Shown: piece by piece, positions 36,384 through 45,614 of the stretch | Layout of the letters: each line of letters opens with the position of its first letter | Position numbering within the stretch: the stretch's first letter is position 1 | Source: an uncultured bacterium | Lineage (GTDB): Bacteria > Pseudomonadota > Alphaproteobacteria > Sphingomonadales > Sphingomonadaceae | Direction of reading: 5' to 3' | Length of the DNA: 64,000 nucleotides | Assembly: GCA_942636505.2 (NCBI GenBank) | Contig: CALOGB020000175.1 | Coordinates: 111,290-175,289, forward strand | Notes under the pieces: model-generated | The model's database searches: none | What the model was told of the DNA's origin: nothing | Seen by the model: the letters and a program-made list of their open reading frames with translations, nothing else | Translations under genes and position numbers: made by a program

Positions 36384-37637
36384 ATGGCCCGTATCGTGAT
36401 GAAATTCGGCGGGACGTCGATGGCTGGGATCGAGCGGATCCGCAACGTCGCCGCGCGCGTGAAGCGCGAAGTCGACGCCGGCAACCAGGTCGCCGTCGTC
36501 GTCTCCGCGATGGCGGGCGAGACCGACCGGCTGGTCGGCTTCTGCCGCGAGGCGTCGTCGCTGTACGACGCGAAGGAATATGACGTCGTCGTCTCGGCCG
36601 GCGAGCAGATCACGAGCGGGTTGCTCGCGATCGCTTTGCAGGCGGCCGGGTGCAAGGCGCGCTCATGGCTTGGCTGGCAGTTGCCGATCAACACGTCGGA
36701 CGCGCATGGATCGGCCCGCATCGGCGAGATCGACACGGCCGCGCTCGACGCGAGCCTTGCGGACGGTGTCGTCGCCGTAATCCCCGGTTTTCAGGGCGTC
36801 GCGGACGGCCAGCGCGTCACGACGTTGGGTCGCGGTGGCTCGGACACGTCGGCGGTGGCGATGGCGGCGGCGATGAAGGCCGACCGCTGCGACATCTATA
36901 CCGACGTCGACGGCGTCTACACGACCGACCCCCGGATCGTGCCGCGTGCGCGGAAGCTGAGCAAGGTCACGTACGAAGAGATGCTGGAACTCGCCAGCGT
37001 CGGTGCCAAGGTGTTGCAGACGCGGTCTGTCGGCTTGGCGATGAAAGAGAATGTGCGGGTACGCGTATTGTCCTCGTTCGAGGATGGCGACACCAATGAC
37101 GGACACCGCGGCACGTTGATCGTGGGCGAAGAGGAAATCGACGATATGGAACGCCAGCTCATCACCGGCATCGCGCACGACAAGAACGAGGCGAAGATCA
37201 CCCTGACGCAGGTCAGCGATCGGCCGGGCTCGGTCGCCGCGATCTTCGCGCCGCTCGCCGATGCGGGGATCAACGTGGACATGATCGTGCAGAACGTCGC
37301 GCATTCGACCGGGTCGACCGACGTGACGTTCACGGTGCCGGCGGCGGATCTGGCGCGCTCGCTCGACGTGCTCGACAAGGCGAAGGACGCGATCGGCTAT
37401 GCGACGATCGTTCACGACACGCGCGTCGCGAAGGTGTCGGTGGTCGGCGTCGGGATGCGCAGCCATGCGGGCGTCGCCTCGACGATGTTCACGACGCTCG
37501 GCGAGCGCGGGATCAATATCCAGGCGATCGCGACGTCGGAGATCAAGGTCAGCGTGCTGATCGAAGAGGATTATACCGAGTTGGCCGTGCGCGTGCTGCA
37601 TACGGCGTACGGCCTCGATGCCGAGGATGCGGCTTGA
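36384..37637 (+). CDS. lysC: Aspartate kinase
   Basis: 417 residues, starting MARIVMKFGGTSMAGIERIR. It phosphorylates aspartate at the head of the lysine/threonine/methionine pathway. Catalytic domain about 1-250 (KFGG at 7-10, GRGGSDTSAVAMAAAMKADR, YTDVDGVYTTDPRI), then two ACT domains (about 265-410; SDRPGSVAAIFAPLADAGIN, SHAGVASTMFTTLGERGINI) for feedback inhibition. A longer open frame upstream of 36384 is not conserved. Confidence 0.97.
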   Translation: MARIVMKFGGTSMAGIERIRNVAARVKREVDAGNQVAVVVSAMAGETDRLVGFCREASSLYDAKEYDVVVSAGEQITSGLLAIALQAAGCKARSWLGWQLPINTSDAHGSARIGEIDTAALDASLADGVVAVIPGFQGVADGQRVTTLGRGGSDTSAVAMAAAMKADRCDIYTDVDGVYTTDPRIVPRARKLSKVTYEEMLELASVGAKVLQTRSVGLAMKENVRVRVLSSFEDGDTNDGHRGTLIVGEEEIDDMERQLITGIAHDKNEAKITLTQVSDRPGSVAAIFAPLADAGINVDMIVQNVAHSTGSTDVTFTVPAADLARSLDVLDKAKDAIGYATIVHDTRVAKVSVVGVGMRSHAGVASTMFTTLGERGINIQAIATSEIKVSVLIEEDYTELAVRVLHTAYGLDAEDAA

Positions 37638-37692
37638 GCTTGATACATAACGACATGATCCCGGCAGGCGCCGGGACGACGGGGATGGATGC

Positions 37693-38712
37693 ATGACGAT
37701 CGGTACTGAGCGGCTGCAACGCCGGATGGCGCGCGGCGCCGCGTTCCTCGGATCGGAGGTCGCGATTCTCGGCGGCGCGATGTCCTGGGTGAGCGAGCGT
37801 CACCTCGTGTCGGCGATCTCAAACGCCGGTGGGTTCGGCGTGATCGCGTGCGGGGCGATGACGCCCGCGCTGCTCGATACCGAGATCGCCGCGACCAAGG
37901 CTCTCACGACCAAGCCGTTCGGCGTGAACCTGATCACGATGCACCCCGACCTGTTCGAGCTGATCGCGGTCTGCGCCAAGCATCAGGTCGGCCACGTCGT
38001 GCTCGCCGGTGGCCTGCCGCCCAAGGGCAGCATCGAGGCGATCAAGGACACGGGCGCGAAGCTGATCGCGTTCTCGCCGGCGCTGGCGCTCGCCAAGAAG
38101 CTGATCCGCTCGGGTGTCGATGCGCTGGTGATCGAGGGGATGGAGGCCGGCGGGCATATCGGCCCGGTCTCGACCAGCGTGCTCGCGCAGGAGATGCTGC
38201 CCGAGATCGCTGAGCAGGTGCCGGTGTTCGTCGCGGGCGGGATCGGTCGCGGCGAAGCGATCGCGGGGTATCTCGACATGGGTGCGGCGGGCGTCCAGCT
38301 CGGCACGCTGTTCGTGTGCGCGACCGAATCGATTGCGCACGCCAATTTCAAGAAGGCGTTCATCCGCGCGTCGGCGCGCGATGCGATCGCCAGCGTGCAG
38401 ATCGATGCACGACTTCCCGTCATTCCGGTGCGTGCGCTGAAGAATGCGTCGAGCGAGTTGTTCACGGCGAAGCAGCGTGAGGTTGCCGGGCATCTTGACG
38501 GTGGCCGCGTGGAAATGGCCGAGGCGCAGTTGCAGATCGAGCATTACTGGGCGGGCGCGCTACGTCGCGCGGTGATCGACGGCGATGTCGAGCATGGCTC
38601 GGTAATGGCGGGCCAGTCGGTCGGCATGGTCAAGCGCGAGGAGCCGGTCGCGGAGATCATCGGCGGATTGATGGCGCAGGCGGCGGCGGCGCTCGAGGCG
38701 CGCGCGGTCTGA
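37693..38712 (+). CDS. NAD(P)H-dependent flavin oxidoreductase (nitronate monooxygenase/FabK-like)
   Basis: 339 residues, FMN TIM barrel. Motifs: ILGGAMSWVSERHLVSAISN, GGFGVIACGAM, KPFGVNLITMHPD, VIEGMEAGGHIGPVSTSVLA and VFVAGGIGRGEAIAGYLDMG. The family includes nitronate monooxygenase, 2-nitropropane dioxygenase and enoyl-ACP reductase II. The exact substrate cannot be set from sequence. Downstream are two long repeats. Confidence 0.88.
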   Translation: MTIGTERLQRRMARGAAFLGSEVAILGGAMSWVSERHLVSAISNAGGFGVIACGAMTPALLDTEIAATKALTTKPFGVNLITMHPDLFELIAVCAKHQVGHVVLAGGLPPKGSIEAIKDTGAKLIAFSPALALAKKLIRSGVDALVIEGMEAGGHIGPVSTSVLAQEMLPEIAEQVPVFVAGGIGRGEAIAGYLDMGAAGVQLGTLFVCATESIAHANFKKAFIRASARDAIASVQIDARLPVIPVRALKNASSELFTAKQREVAGHLDGGRVEMAEAQLQIEHYWAGALRRAVIDGDVEHGSVMAGQSVGMVKREEPVAEIIGGLMAQAAAALEARAV

Positions 38713-38716
38713 TCCT

Positions 38717-38841
38717 GATCCTCCCCCGCAAGGGGGAGGTGTCAGGCTCTTGCCTGACGGAGGGGGAGGGTGGCGAAACGTCTGCTCCGTGTCCTTTCCC
38801 TCCGTCGCCGGCGGCGCCACCTCCCTTTGCGGGGGAGGATC
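38717..38841. repeat. Family D palindromic repeat (GATCCTCCCCC type), copy 2
   Basis: GATCCTCCCCCGCAAGGGGG then AGGTG at the left, and CCACCTCC then GGGGGAGGATC at the right. An internal arm TGTCAGGCTCTTGCCTGACG forms its own hairpin. Confidence 0.8.
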
Positions 38842-38895
38842 GATAGGGCGGCGTCTCTCATGCACTGTGATGCTCCGCGCCGGCGTTTACATAGC

Positions 38896-39002
38896 ACCAC
38901 CCCGGCGGAGGCCGGGGCCCAGTTGGGGGACATCACTGACTCAGGGTGCGCTCCGTTACTTCGACCTTTCCAACTGGGCCCCGGCCTTCGCCGGGGGGGT
39001 GG
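38896..39002. repeat. Family B palindromic repeat, copy 3
   Basis: ACCACCCCGGCGGAGGCCGG then GGCCCAGTTGG at the left; CCAACTGGGCCCCGGCC and CGCCGGGG at the right. Same architecture as copies 1, 2 and 4. Confidence 0.85.
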
Positions 39003-39162
39003 AGTGGGGGTGAGGTTGAAGCCACATCACGTCCAGCCGCAGGCAGCCAGAACCCCCAACCCCATGCCCTCTCCACTCGCCGCAAACCGCGTACGGCTTA
39101 CGTCTCGTTAACCTAACCCATGCATAGAGTGTCCCGTCGGGGGACGTTACGAGGTGGTTTCG

Positions 39163-39921
39163 ATGAGTCGTCGGTTTGCTTTGCTGTCCGTTACCGCGCT
39201 GGGCCTGCTGGCCGGCTGCGCCCAGAAACCACGGACCGTGGCTGCCGTTGCGCCGCCCGTCATCATGGTGCCGGTGCCTGCGCCCGTCATGCCGAAGGGC
39301 GCCTCGCCCACCATCGTCATCCCGGTTGCGCTCGCCGATGGCACCTATCCGACGCCGAATCGCAACCTGACGACGTCCGCCAAGGTCTGGCATCTCCGCG
39401 CGGCGCTCAACGTGGCCGCCCTGGCGTGTCGCGGGCCGCAGGAAGTCGTGATCGTCGCGGGCTACAACGCGCTGCTGTCGGCGCAGAAACCGGTGCTCGC
39501 CAAGGCCGAGGCGACCTATGCCAGCGAATACAAGTCGGGCGGCGGCGACTGGCAGGATCGCTACGACGATTCGATGACCCGGCTCTACAACTTCTTCTCG
39601 CAGTCGCCCGCGCGCGACGACTTCTGCGCGGCGGCGCAGACGGTCCTCGCGCAGAGCGCCGGGCTGACGGCCGAGGCTTTGCCCGCGTTCGCCGCACAGA
39701 ACCTGCCCGTGCTCGAGCGGCCGTTCACCGATTTCTACCGTGCGGTCGATGCGTGGCGCGGTCGCACGGTACGCCCGGTCCAGCCGCAACTGATCGTCTC
39801 GCGCCAATATGCGTCGAACATGCCGGTGCAGACGGTCACGCAGGCGCGGCTCCAGCCGATCTCGCAGCCGGTGCCACCCGCACAACCCCGCCTGAAGCTG
39901 GACCCCAGCGTTTTTCAGTAA
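39163..39921 (+). CDS. Conserved-looking lipoprotein of unknown function
   Basis: 252 residues. Signal peptide MSRRFALLSVTALGLLAGC ends in the lipobox LAGC (Cys 19). A Pro/Val-rich linker precedes a helical domain (about 85-220) with AALNVAALACRGPQEVVIVA, YASEYKSGGGDWQDRYDDSM and YNFFSQSPARDDFCAAAQTV; two Cys could pair. ATG 39163 chosen over GTG 39154. No family recognised. Next gene is convergent. Confidence 0.75.
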   Translation: MSRRFALLSVTALGLLAGCAQKPRTVAAVAPPVIMVPVPAPVMPKGASPTIVIPVALADGTYPTPNRNLTTSAKVWHLRAALNVAALACRGPQEVVIVAGYNALLSAQKPVLAKAEATYASEYKSGGGDWQDRYDDSMTRLYNFFSQSPARDDFCAAAQTVLAQSAGLTAEALPAFAAQNLPVLERPFTDFYRAVDAWRGRTVRPVQPQLIVSRQYASNMPVQTVTQARLQPISQPVPPAQPRLKLDPSVFQ

Positions 39922-39926
39922 GCTGA

Positions 39927-40331
39927 TCAGGCCTTGATGGGCGATCCGACCGACCAGCTATGGCCGAACGGATCGCGCACCTGGCCATAGCGATCGCCCC
40001 AGAACTGGTCGGCGACGGGCATCGTCACGACCGCTCCCGCCGTCACCGCGCGGTCCACCCAGGCGTCGGTATCGTCGACCTGCAGGTGCAGCGTGATACC
40101 GGCGGGTTCGGGCTCGGCGTAACCGCGCCATTCGGGGAACTCGTCGCACAGCATCAGCCAGCCATCGTTGATTCGCAGGCTGGCCTGCATCAGCCGGACG
40201 CCGTCCTCCGCGACGTTCGTCTCGACCAGGGTGGCGGCGAATGCGGCTTCATAGAACGCTAGCGCTTCGCGTCCTCGCTGATCGCGGATGACGAGGAACG
40301 GTGTGATTCCGCTGGTGGGACGATCGGCCAT
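39927..40331 (-). CDS. VOC family (PhnB/glyoxalase-like) protein
   Basis: 134 residues. ITPFLVIRDQRGREALAFYE at the N-terminus is the beta-alpha start of a VOC domain; FWGDRYGQVRDPFGHSWSVG near the end is the typical PhnB/3-demethylubiquinone-like closing motif. Enzymatic function cannot be set. Ends five bases after the convergent lipoprotein stop. Confidence 0.85.
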   Translation of the reverse strand: MADRPTSGITPFLVIRDQRGREALAFYEAAFAATLVETNVAEDGVRLMQASLRINDGWLMLCDEFPEWRGYAEPEPAGITLHLQVDDTDAWVDRAVTAGAVVTMPVADQFWGDRYGQVRDPFGHSWSVGSPIKA

Positions 40332-40448
40332 GCGAGTCTCCTGCGTTGAACCCTGCCAGCGTACGCCGCTCGTCCGCCCCCGGCCAGTGCCGACATGGTG
40401 AAGGCAAAGCTTGGCTTACCTGCAAAGACTGGGTTAACAGCCGCCGGA

Positions 40449-40907
40449 ATGGCTGAGGTTTCAGATCGTCCGGCGGAAGGCCGCTTCGAAGGGCGCGAGC
40501 ACCGGTTTCCGGTGCGCGTCTATTTCGAGGACACGGATCTGTCGGGTGCGGTCTATCACGCTAATTACCTGCGCTATATGGAGCGCGCGCGGTCGGATAT
40601 GCTGCGGCTCGGCGGGATCGACCAGCGCGCGACGTTCGAGGCGGGCGAGGGCTCCTACGCGATCGCCAGCGTGGCCATCCGCTACGCCGCGCCGGCGAAG
40701 CTCGACGACGCCTTGCTGGTCGTCTCGCGGATACGCCGCGTCCGCTCGGCCGGGGTCACCATTCATCAAAGGGTCATGCGCGACGGGCTTGTCTTGGCCG
40801 AGGCGGACGTGGTGGCGGCATTGGTCGCTCCCAACGGCCGCCCACGCCGCCAGCCGCGCGCCTGGATCGATATCTACGAACGCCTAGTCTGGCAGGGGGA
40901 AGCATGA
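40449..40907 (+). CDS. ybgC: Tol-Pal associated acyl-CoA thioesterase
   Basis: 152 residues from ATG 40449; an in-frame ATG at 40395 would add 18 unconserved residues. Hot-dog fold: FPVRVYFEDTDLSGAVYHAN with the catalytic Asp and LRYMERARSDMLRLGG; RRVRSAGVTIHQRVMRDG follows. It hydrolyses acyl thioesters at the membrane and usually heads the tol-pal operon, as here. It overlaps tolQ by four bases. Confidence 0.92.
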   Translation: MAEVSDRPAEGRFEGREHRFPVRVYFEDTDLSGAVYHANYLRYMERARSDMLRLGGIDQRATFEAGEGSYAIASVAIRYAAPAKLDDALLVVSRIRRVRSAGVTIHQRVMRDGLVLAEADVVAALVAPNGRPRRQPRAWIDIYERLVWQGEA

Positions 40908-41596
40908 ATCCGGTGTTGACTATGGATAGCGCGACGCTGTCGCCGATCCACTTGTTCCTCCAGGCCGACTGGGTGGTGAAGGGCGTGATGATCGGGCTGC
41001 TGCTCGCCAGCATCTGGACCTGGGCGCTGATCGTCGCGTTCTGGCGGCGGATCGGCAAGACGCGCAAGGGCATGACCCGGTTCGAGCGCGATTTCTGGAA
41101 GGCCGAGGATATCGACGTCTTCTACAAGGCGGAGGGCGAGAACGACCTCCCGTCGGCGCGCGTGTTCGCCGCCGGCGTGACCGAGTGGCGGCGCTCCACG
41201 GCTGGCGGCACGATCGACAAGAGCGGCACGCGCGAGCGGCTGGCGACGACGATGGGCGCGGCGGTCGCGGGCGAAATCGACAAGCTGTCGGATCGGCTCA
41301 ACGTGCTGGCGACAGTCGGCTCGGTCGCGCCGTTCGTCGGGCTGTTCGGCACGGTGTGGGGGATCATGCGGAGCTTCACCAGCATCGCGGCGGCGCAGAA
41401 CACGTCGCTGGCGGTGGTCGCGCCGGGGATCGCGGAAGCGCTGTTCGCAACGGCGATCGGGCTGTTCGCGGCAATTCCCGCGGTGATCGCGTACAACCGG
41501 TTCAGCCACGGCATCAACCGGATCGAGGCGAGCCTCAACCGCTTCGCCGACGGTTTCCACACGACCCTCTCGCGTCAATTGGACGGATCGCGATGA
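40904..41596 (+). CDS. tolQ: Tol-Pal system protein TolQ
   Basis: 230 residues with three membrane helices (about 22-44, 130-155, 165-190), of the MotA/TolQ/ExbB proton channel family: GSVAPFVGLFGTVWGIMRSF and APGIAEALFATAIGLFAAIP. TolQ and TolR energise TolA from the proton gradient. The last codons overlap an ATG (41593) that opens a 61-codon frame in the downstream repeat. Confidence 0.95.
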   Translation: MNPVLTMDSATLSPIHLFLQADWVVKGVMIGLLLASIWTWALIVAFWRRIGKTRKGMTRFERDFWKAEDIDVFYKAEGENDLPSARVFAAGVTEWRRSTAGGTIDKSGTRERLATTMGAAVAGEIDKLSDRLNVLATVGSVAPFVGLFGTVWGIMRSFTSIAAAQNTSLAVVAPGIAEALFATAIGLFAAIPAVIAYNRFSHGINRIEASLNRFADGFHTTLSRQLDGSR

Positions 41597-41605
41597 GCGC
41601 GACGC

Positions 41606-41776
41606 AAATCCTCCCCGGCACGGGGAGGGGGACCGCGACGCGCAGCGGCGTGGTGGAGGGGGTTCTCCACGTCGCACGGCGTCCGTGGGACGAGGCCACC
41701 AACGCAGCGCAACGCATGACGCACGCCCCCACCACCAGCTTCGCTGGTCCCCCTCCCCGCGTGCGGGGAGGATTTT
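41606..41776. repeat. Family D-type palindromic repeat between tolQ and tolR
   Basis: AAATCCTCCCCGGCACGGGG at the left and CCCCGCGTGCGGGGAGGATTTT region at the right; inner arms GGTGGAGGGGG and CCCCCACCACC. It fills almost the whole tolQ-tolR gap, where the two genes are normally adjacent or overlapping. Confidence 0.8.
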
Positions 41777-41778
41777 AG

Positions 41779-42216
<438 letters not shown>

Positions 42217-42226
42217 TGGCTGGTTG

Positions 42227-43249
42227 ATGGACCGTTCGGAGAAGATCGGCCTGGGCGTCGCGGTCGTCGGGCACGTCCTGCTGTTCGGCGCGCTGTCGCT
42301 CGGCTTTCTCGGTGCGCCCGAACTGCCGAAGAAGATCGAGCAGCAGCCGATCGACGTGAGCCTCGTGCCCGACGTCGCGCTGGAAGCGACCGCGCCGCAA
42401 TCGGTGGAGACGCCGGCCGAGTCGGTCGCGCCGGACGAGGGTGCGCCCGAGGATGCCGCGCCGCCTGCTCCGGAAGAAGCCGAGCCCGAGCCGAAGCCCG
42501 ATCCCGTGCCGCCTGCGCCGCAGCCCAAGCCCGCCCCACCGAAACCTGCGCCCAAGCCGCAACCGGCACCCGAGCCGAAGCCTCAGCCCAAACCCAAGCC
42601 CGCGCCGCCGAAACCCGTTGCAAAGCCCGCGCCGGTCCCGAAGCCCGTCGTGAAGCCACAGCCCAAGGCCGAGAAGGCGCCACCCGCAAAGTCCGCGCCG
42701 ACCAAGGCTGCGGCGAAACCGAGCGCCGCGCCCGCGAAGACGTCGTCTTCCGCATCGTCGGCCAAGCCCGCCAAGGCATCCTCGACCAAGGGCAGCGGCT
42801 CGACCGCCGAGGCGAAAGCGTCGCGGCCACGCGGGTCGCGGCTCGGCGACAATTTCCTGAAAGGTCTGTCGGCCGATCCGTCGCCGAGCAAGTCGGAAGC
42901 GCCCAAGGCCGCCAAGCTCGGCGCGCAGGCGGCGGCGAACATCGGCTCGGCGATCCTGCGTCAGGTGCAGCCCTGCGCGAATCGCCAGGTGACGCCGGGA
43001 CCCGGCGCGGAGCGGATCCGCGTGACGATCAACCTGCGGCTCAACCGCGACGGCACGCTGAAATCGCGCCCGACGATCAGCGGGCACGCGGGCGTCGACG
43101 ACGACAACCGGCGCTATGTCGACCGCGTCGACGATCTGGCGATCGCGACCTTCGTCGGGTGTTCGCCGCTACGCGGTTTGCCCGACGACCTGTATGACGT
43201 GCAGAACGGCTGGAGCAATTTCAGCCTGCGCTACAAACTTCCCGGCTGA
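42227..43249 (+). CDS. tolA: Cell envelope integrity protein TolA
   Basis: 340 residues from ATG 42227. One N-terminal membrane helix (about 8-28, LGVAVVGHVLLFGALSLGFL) is followed by a long Pro/Lys/Ala-rich domain (about 60-195) rich in PKPAPPKPAPKPQPAPEP instead of the helical domain of E. coli TolA, then a C-terminal TonB-like domain (about 235-340; AILRQVQPCANRQVTPGPGA and DDLAIATFVGCSPLRGLPDD) with two Cys. It spans the periplasm and links TolQR to TolB/Pal. Confidence 0.88.
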   Translation: MDRSEKIGLGVAVVGHVLLFGALSLGFLGAPELPKKIEQQPIDVSLVPDVALEATAPQSVETPAESVAPDEGAPEDAAPPAPEEAEPEPKPDPVPPAPQPKPAPPKPAPKPQPAPEPKPQPKPKPAPPKPVAKPAPVPKPVVKPQPKAEKAPPAKSAPTKAAAKPSAAPAKTSSSASSAKPAKASSTKGSGSTAEAKASRPRGSRLGDNFLKGLSADPSPSKSEAPKAAKLGAQAAANIGSAILRQVQPCANRQVTPGPGAERIRVTINLRLNRDGTLKSRPTISGHAGVDDDNRRYVDRVDDLAIATFVGCSPLRGLPDDLYDVQNGWSNFSLRYKLPG

Positions 43250-43336
43250 GGATGTCCGTAATGACTCGATCGATCCTGGGGTTTTTCCCTTTGCGCCAGA
43301 CCGTCCCGGCTGCAGGTGACCACCTGTCGCACAGTA

Positions 43337-43442
43337 ACCACCCCGGCGAAGGCCGGGGCCCAATTGGGAAGGTCGATGTAATGATGCGCAACGTTCCCTC
43401 AGCGGCGTCTCCCAATTGGGCCCCGGCCTCCGCCGGGGTGGT
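43337..43442. repeat. Family B palindromic repeat, copy 4, at the tolB start
   Basis: ACCACCCCGGCGAAGGCCGG with CCCAATTGGGAAGG inside; the right arm CCCAATTGGGCCCCGGCC then CGCCGGGGTGGTT. In the tolB frame its arms read HPGEGRGPIG and NWAPASAGV. Confidence 0.87.
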
Positions 43443-44862
43443 TTCGGGTGGGCGTAGGGCACGATCGGTTCTGGCTTCGGTCGGGCTGCTCGCGTTCGTA
43501 TCTGGCGGTGCCGCCTACGCGCAGGACGCACCCGCGCCTACACCCCAGCAGGCCCCTGCCGACCCCGCAGCGCCAGCCGCCCCCGCAGGCGATCAGTCCG
43601 GCGGGCTGGTGGTCGACGTCACCGGCGGTATCTCCGCGCCGATGCCGATCGCGATTCCTGTCATGCCGACGTCCGCGGTCGTCTCCACCCCCGCAGGCTC
43701 GACCGACGTGCTCGGTCGCCAGCTCGCCGACATCGTCACCAACGACCTCCGCAACTCCGGTCTGTTCACGCCGCTGTCGCCCGGCCAGCTCCGCCCGATC
43801 ACCTTCCCCGAAGTCACCGCACCCGGGTTCGATTACTGGGGCAGCACCGGCGCACAGGCTTTGGTGCAGGGTTTCATTCGCGCCAACGGCGACGGAAACC
43901 TGACGGTCGGCTGCTACCTCTACGACGTGTCGTCGAAGGCCGAGCTGACGCGCACGGGGTTCGTCGTGCCGCCGTCTGACTGGCGCCGCGCAGGGCATAA
44001 ATGCGCCGACATGGTCTACACCCGCCTCACCGGCGAAGGCGCGTATTTCGACAGCCGCGTCGTCTATGTGTCCGAGACGGGCCCCAAGGGGCGCCGGATC
44101 AAGCGGCTCGCGATCATGGATCAGGACGGTGCCAACCACCGCTTCCTGACCAACGGCCAGTCGATCGTGCTGACGCCGCGGTTCGCGCCGAACCAGCAGT
44201 CGATCGTCTATATGAGCTATCTCAACAATCGCCCGGCGATCTATGTCTACGACATCGGCTCGGGCAAGCAGCGGCTGGTGGTCGCGAACGCGAACCTGAC
44301 GTTTGCGCCACGCTTCTCGCCGGACGGGCGCAACATCCTGTTCTCGATGGCGCAGGGGGGCAACACCGACGTCTACCGCGTGTCGTCGCAGGGAGGGACC
44401 CCGCAGCGGCTGACCAACTCGCCGGGGATCGACACGGGCGGCAGCTATTCTCCGGACGGCTCGCGGATCGTGTTCGAGAGTGATCGCTCGGGCGGGCAGC
44501 AGATCTACGTGATGAACGCGGACGGTTCGAACCAGCAGCGGATCAGCTTTGGCGGCGGGCGCTATGCGACGCCGGTGTGGAGCCCGCGCGGCGACCTGAT
44601 CGCGTTCACCAAGCTCGGCGGCGGCTTCCGGATCGGCATCATGAGCCCGAGCGGCGGCGGCGAGAAATTGCTCACCAACGACTGGCAGGACGAGGGACCG
44701 AGCTGGTCGCCGAACGGTCGCGTGATCAACTTCTATCGCTCGGGACGCGGCAGCGGCGGCAAGGCGGACCTCTGGTCGGTCGACCTGACCGGCGTCAACG
44801 AGCGCAAGATCCCGACGCCGCTCGACGGCTCCGATCCGGCATGGGGCCCCCTGCGGCCCTGA
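43381..44862 (+). CDS. tolB: Tol-Pal system protein TolB
   Basis: Periplasmic beta-propeller that binds Pal. The open frame runs from 43252, but its first 60 codons include a family B repeat. The real signal peptide is RRARSVLASVGLLAFVSGGA then AYAQD. An ATG at 43381 has GGGAAGG eight bases before it and is used here; a GTG at 43438 is an alternative. The N-terminal domain (to about 190) is followed by WD-like repeats with MDQDGANHRFLTNGQSIVLT, RFSPDGRNILFSMAQGGNTD and SPDGSRIVFESDRSGGQQIY. The call is firm; the start is not. Confidence 0.93.
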   Translation: MMRNVPSAASPNWAPASAGVVSGGRRARSVLASVGLLAFVSGGAAYAQDAPAPTPQQAPADPAAPAAPAGDQSGGLVVDVTGGISAPMPIAIPVMPTSAVVSTPAGSTDVLGRQLADIVTNDLRNSGLFTPLSPGQLRPITFPEVTAPGFDYWGSTGAQALVQGFIRANGDGNLTVGCYLYDVSSKAELTRTGFVVPPSDWRRAGHKCADMVYTRLTGEGAYFDSRVVYVSETGPKGRRIKRLAIMDQDGANHRFLTNGQSIVLTPRFAPNQQSIVYMSYLNNRPAIYVYDIGSGKQRLVVANANLTFAPRFSPDGRNILFSMAQGGNTDVYRVSSQGGTPQRLTNSPGIDTGGSYSPDGSRIVFESDRSGGQQIYVMNADGSNQQRISFGGGRYATPVWSPRGDLIAFTKLGGGFRIGIMSPSGGGEKLLTNDWQDEGPSWSPNGRVINFYRSGRGSGGKADLWSVDLTGVNERKIPTPLDGSDPAWGPLRP

Positions 44863-44914
44863 ACCTGCTATGAGGGCATGAACGGGAAACGTGATTTTCT
44901 ACGGGAGACTATCT

Positions 44915-45442
44915 ATGTCGAAGCTTTCCAACATCTTGCTGGCGTGCACCGCGCTGATCGCCGTTTCGGGTTGCGCGAAGAAGCGTCCCGCCGTGCTGCC
45001 GCCCGCACCGGTCGACAACAACGCGCCGGTCGATCCGAATGCGGGCCAGAACGGCGGCAATGTCGGCGGAGCGATCGTGCCGGGGTCGGATGCCGACTTC
45101 CAGCGCTCGGTCAGCTCGAACACGGTGAATTTCGGGCTCGACATGTACGACATCGATCCGACCGCCCGCGCGATCCTGGATAGCCAGGCGCAATGGCTGG
45201 CCAAGTTCCCGAACCAGCGTATCACGATCGAAGGCCATGCCGACGAGCGTGGCACGCGCGAGTATAACCTCGCGCTCGGCGATCGCCGTGCCAACGCGAC
45301 GAAGAACTATCTGGCAGCGAAGGGCGTGTCGTCGTCCCGGATGACGACGATCAGCTACGGCAAGGAGCGCCCGGTGGCGATGGGCTCGGACGACCAGAGC
45401 TGGGCGGCGAACCGTCGTGCGGTCACGGTGGTGCTGAACTAG
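44915..45442 (+). CDS. pal: Peptidoglycan-associated lipoprotein Pal
   Basis: 175 residues. Lipoprotein signal ending in the lipobox VSGC with Cys 20, so anchored in the outer membrane. The OmpA-like peptidoglycan-binding domain (about 65-170) has VNFGLDMYDIDPTARAILDS, ITIEGHADERGTREYNLALG and ANRRAVTVVL. Last gene of the tol-pal operon. Confidence 0.97.
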   Translation: MSKLSNILLACTALIAVSGCAKKRPAVLPPAPVDNNAPVDPNAGQNGGNVGGAIVPGSDADFQRSVSSNTVNFGLDMYDIDPTARAILDSQAQWLAKFPNQRITIEGHADERGTREYNLALGDRRANATKNYLAAKGVSSSRMTTISYGKERPVAMGSDDQSWAANRRAVTVVLN

Positions 45443-45458
45443 GATTTGTCGCGGCAGT

Positions 45459-45607
45459 CCCTCTCCCCTCCGGGGAGAGGGAAGGAGGAGCCACTTGGCG
45501 ACGGGAGGGTGAGGGGCTGTTGGGACGGACCGTCCGAGCCTCACGTCCCTCACCCTCCCACGTGCAAGAGCCCGCGGGTCCCTCCCTCTCCCCGGCGGGG
45601 AGAGGGT
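45459..45607. repeat. Family D palindromic repeat (CCCTCTCCCC type), copy at pal end
   Basis: CCCTCTCCCCTCCGGGGAGA at the left, CCTCTCCCCGGCGGGGAGAG at the right, with an inner GGGAGGGTGAGGG/CCCTCACCCTCCC inverted pair. It fills the gap between pal and the convergent nuclease. Confidence 0.8.
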
Positions 45608-45614
45608 AAGTGGC

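Larger units (their letters stand above)
38713..39162. other. Repeat-filled gap between the flavin oxidoreductase and a lipoprotein gene
   Basis: 450 bases without a gene: a family D repeat (38717-38841), a family B repeat (38896-39002), and about 160 bases of leader for the downstream lipoprotein with the stretch TCTCGTTAACCTAACCCATG and a TAGAGT around 39126-39131 that could be part of a promoter. Confidence 0.6.
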
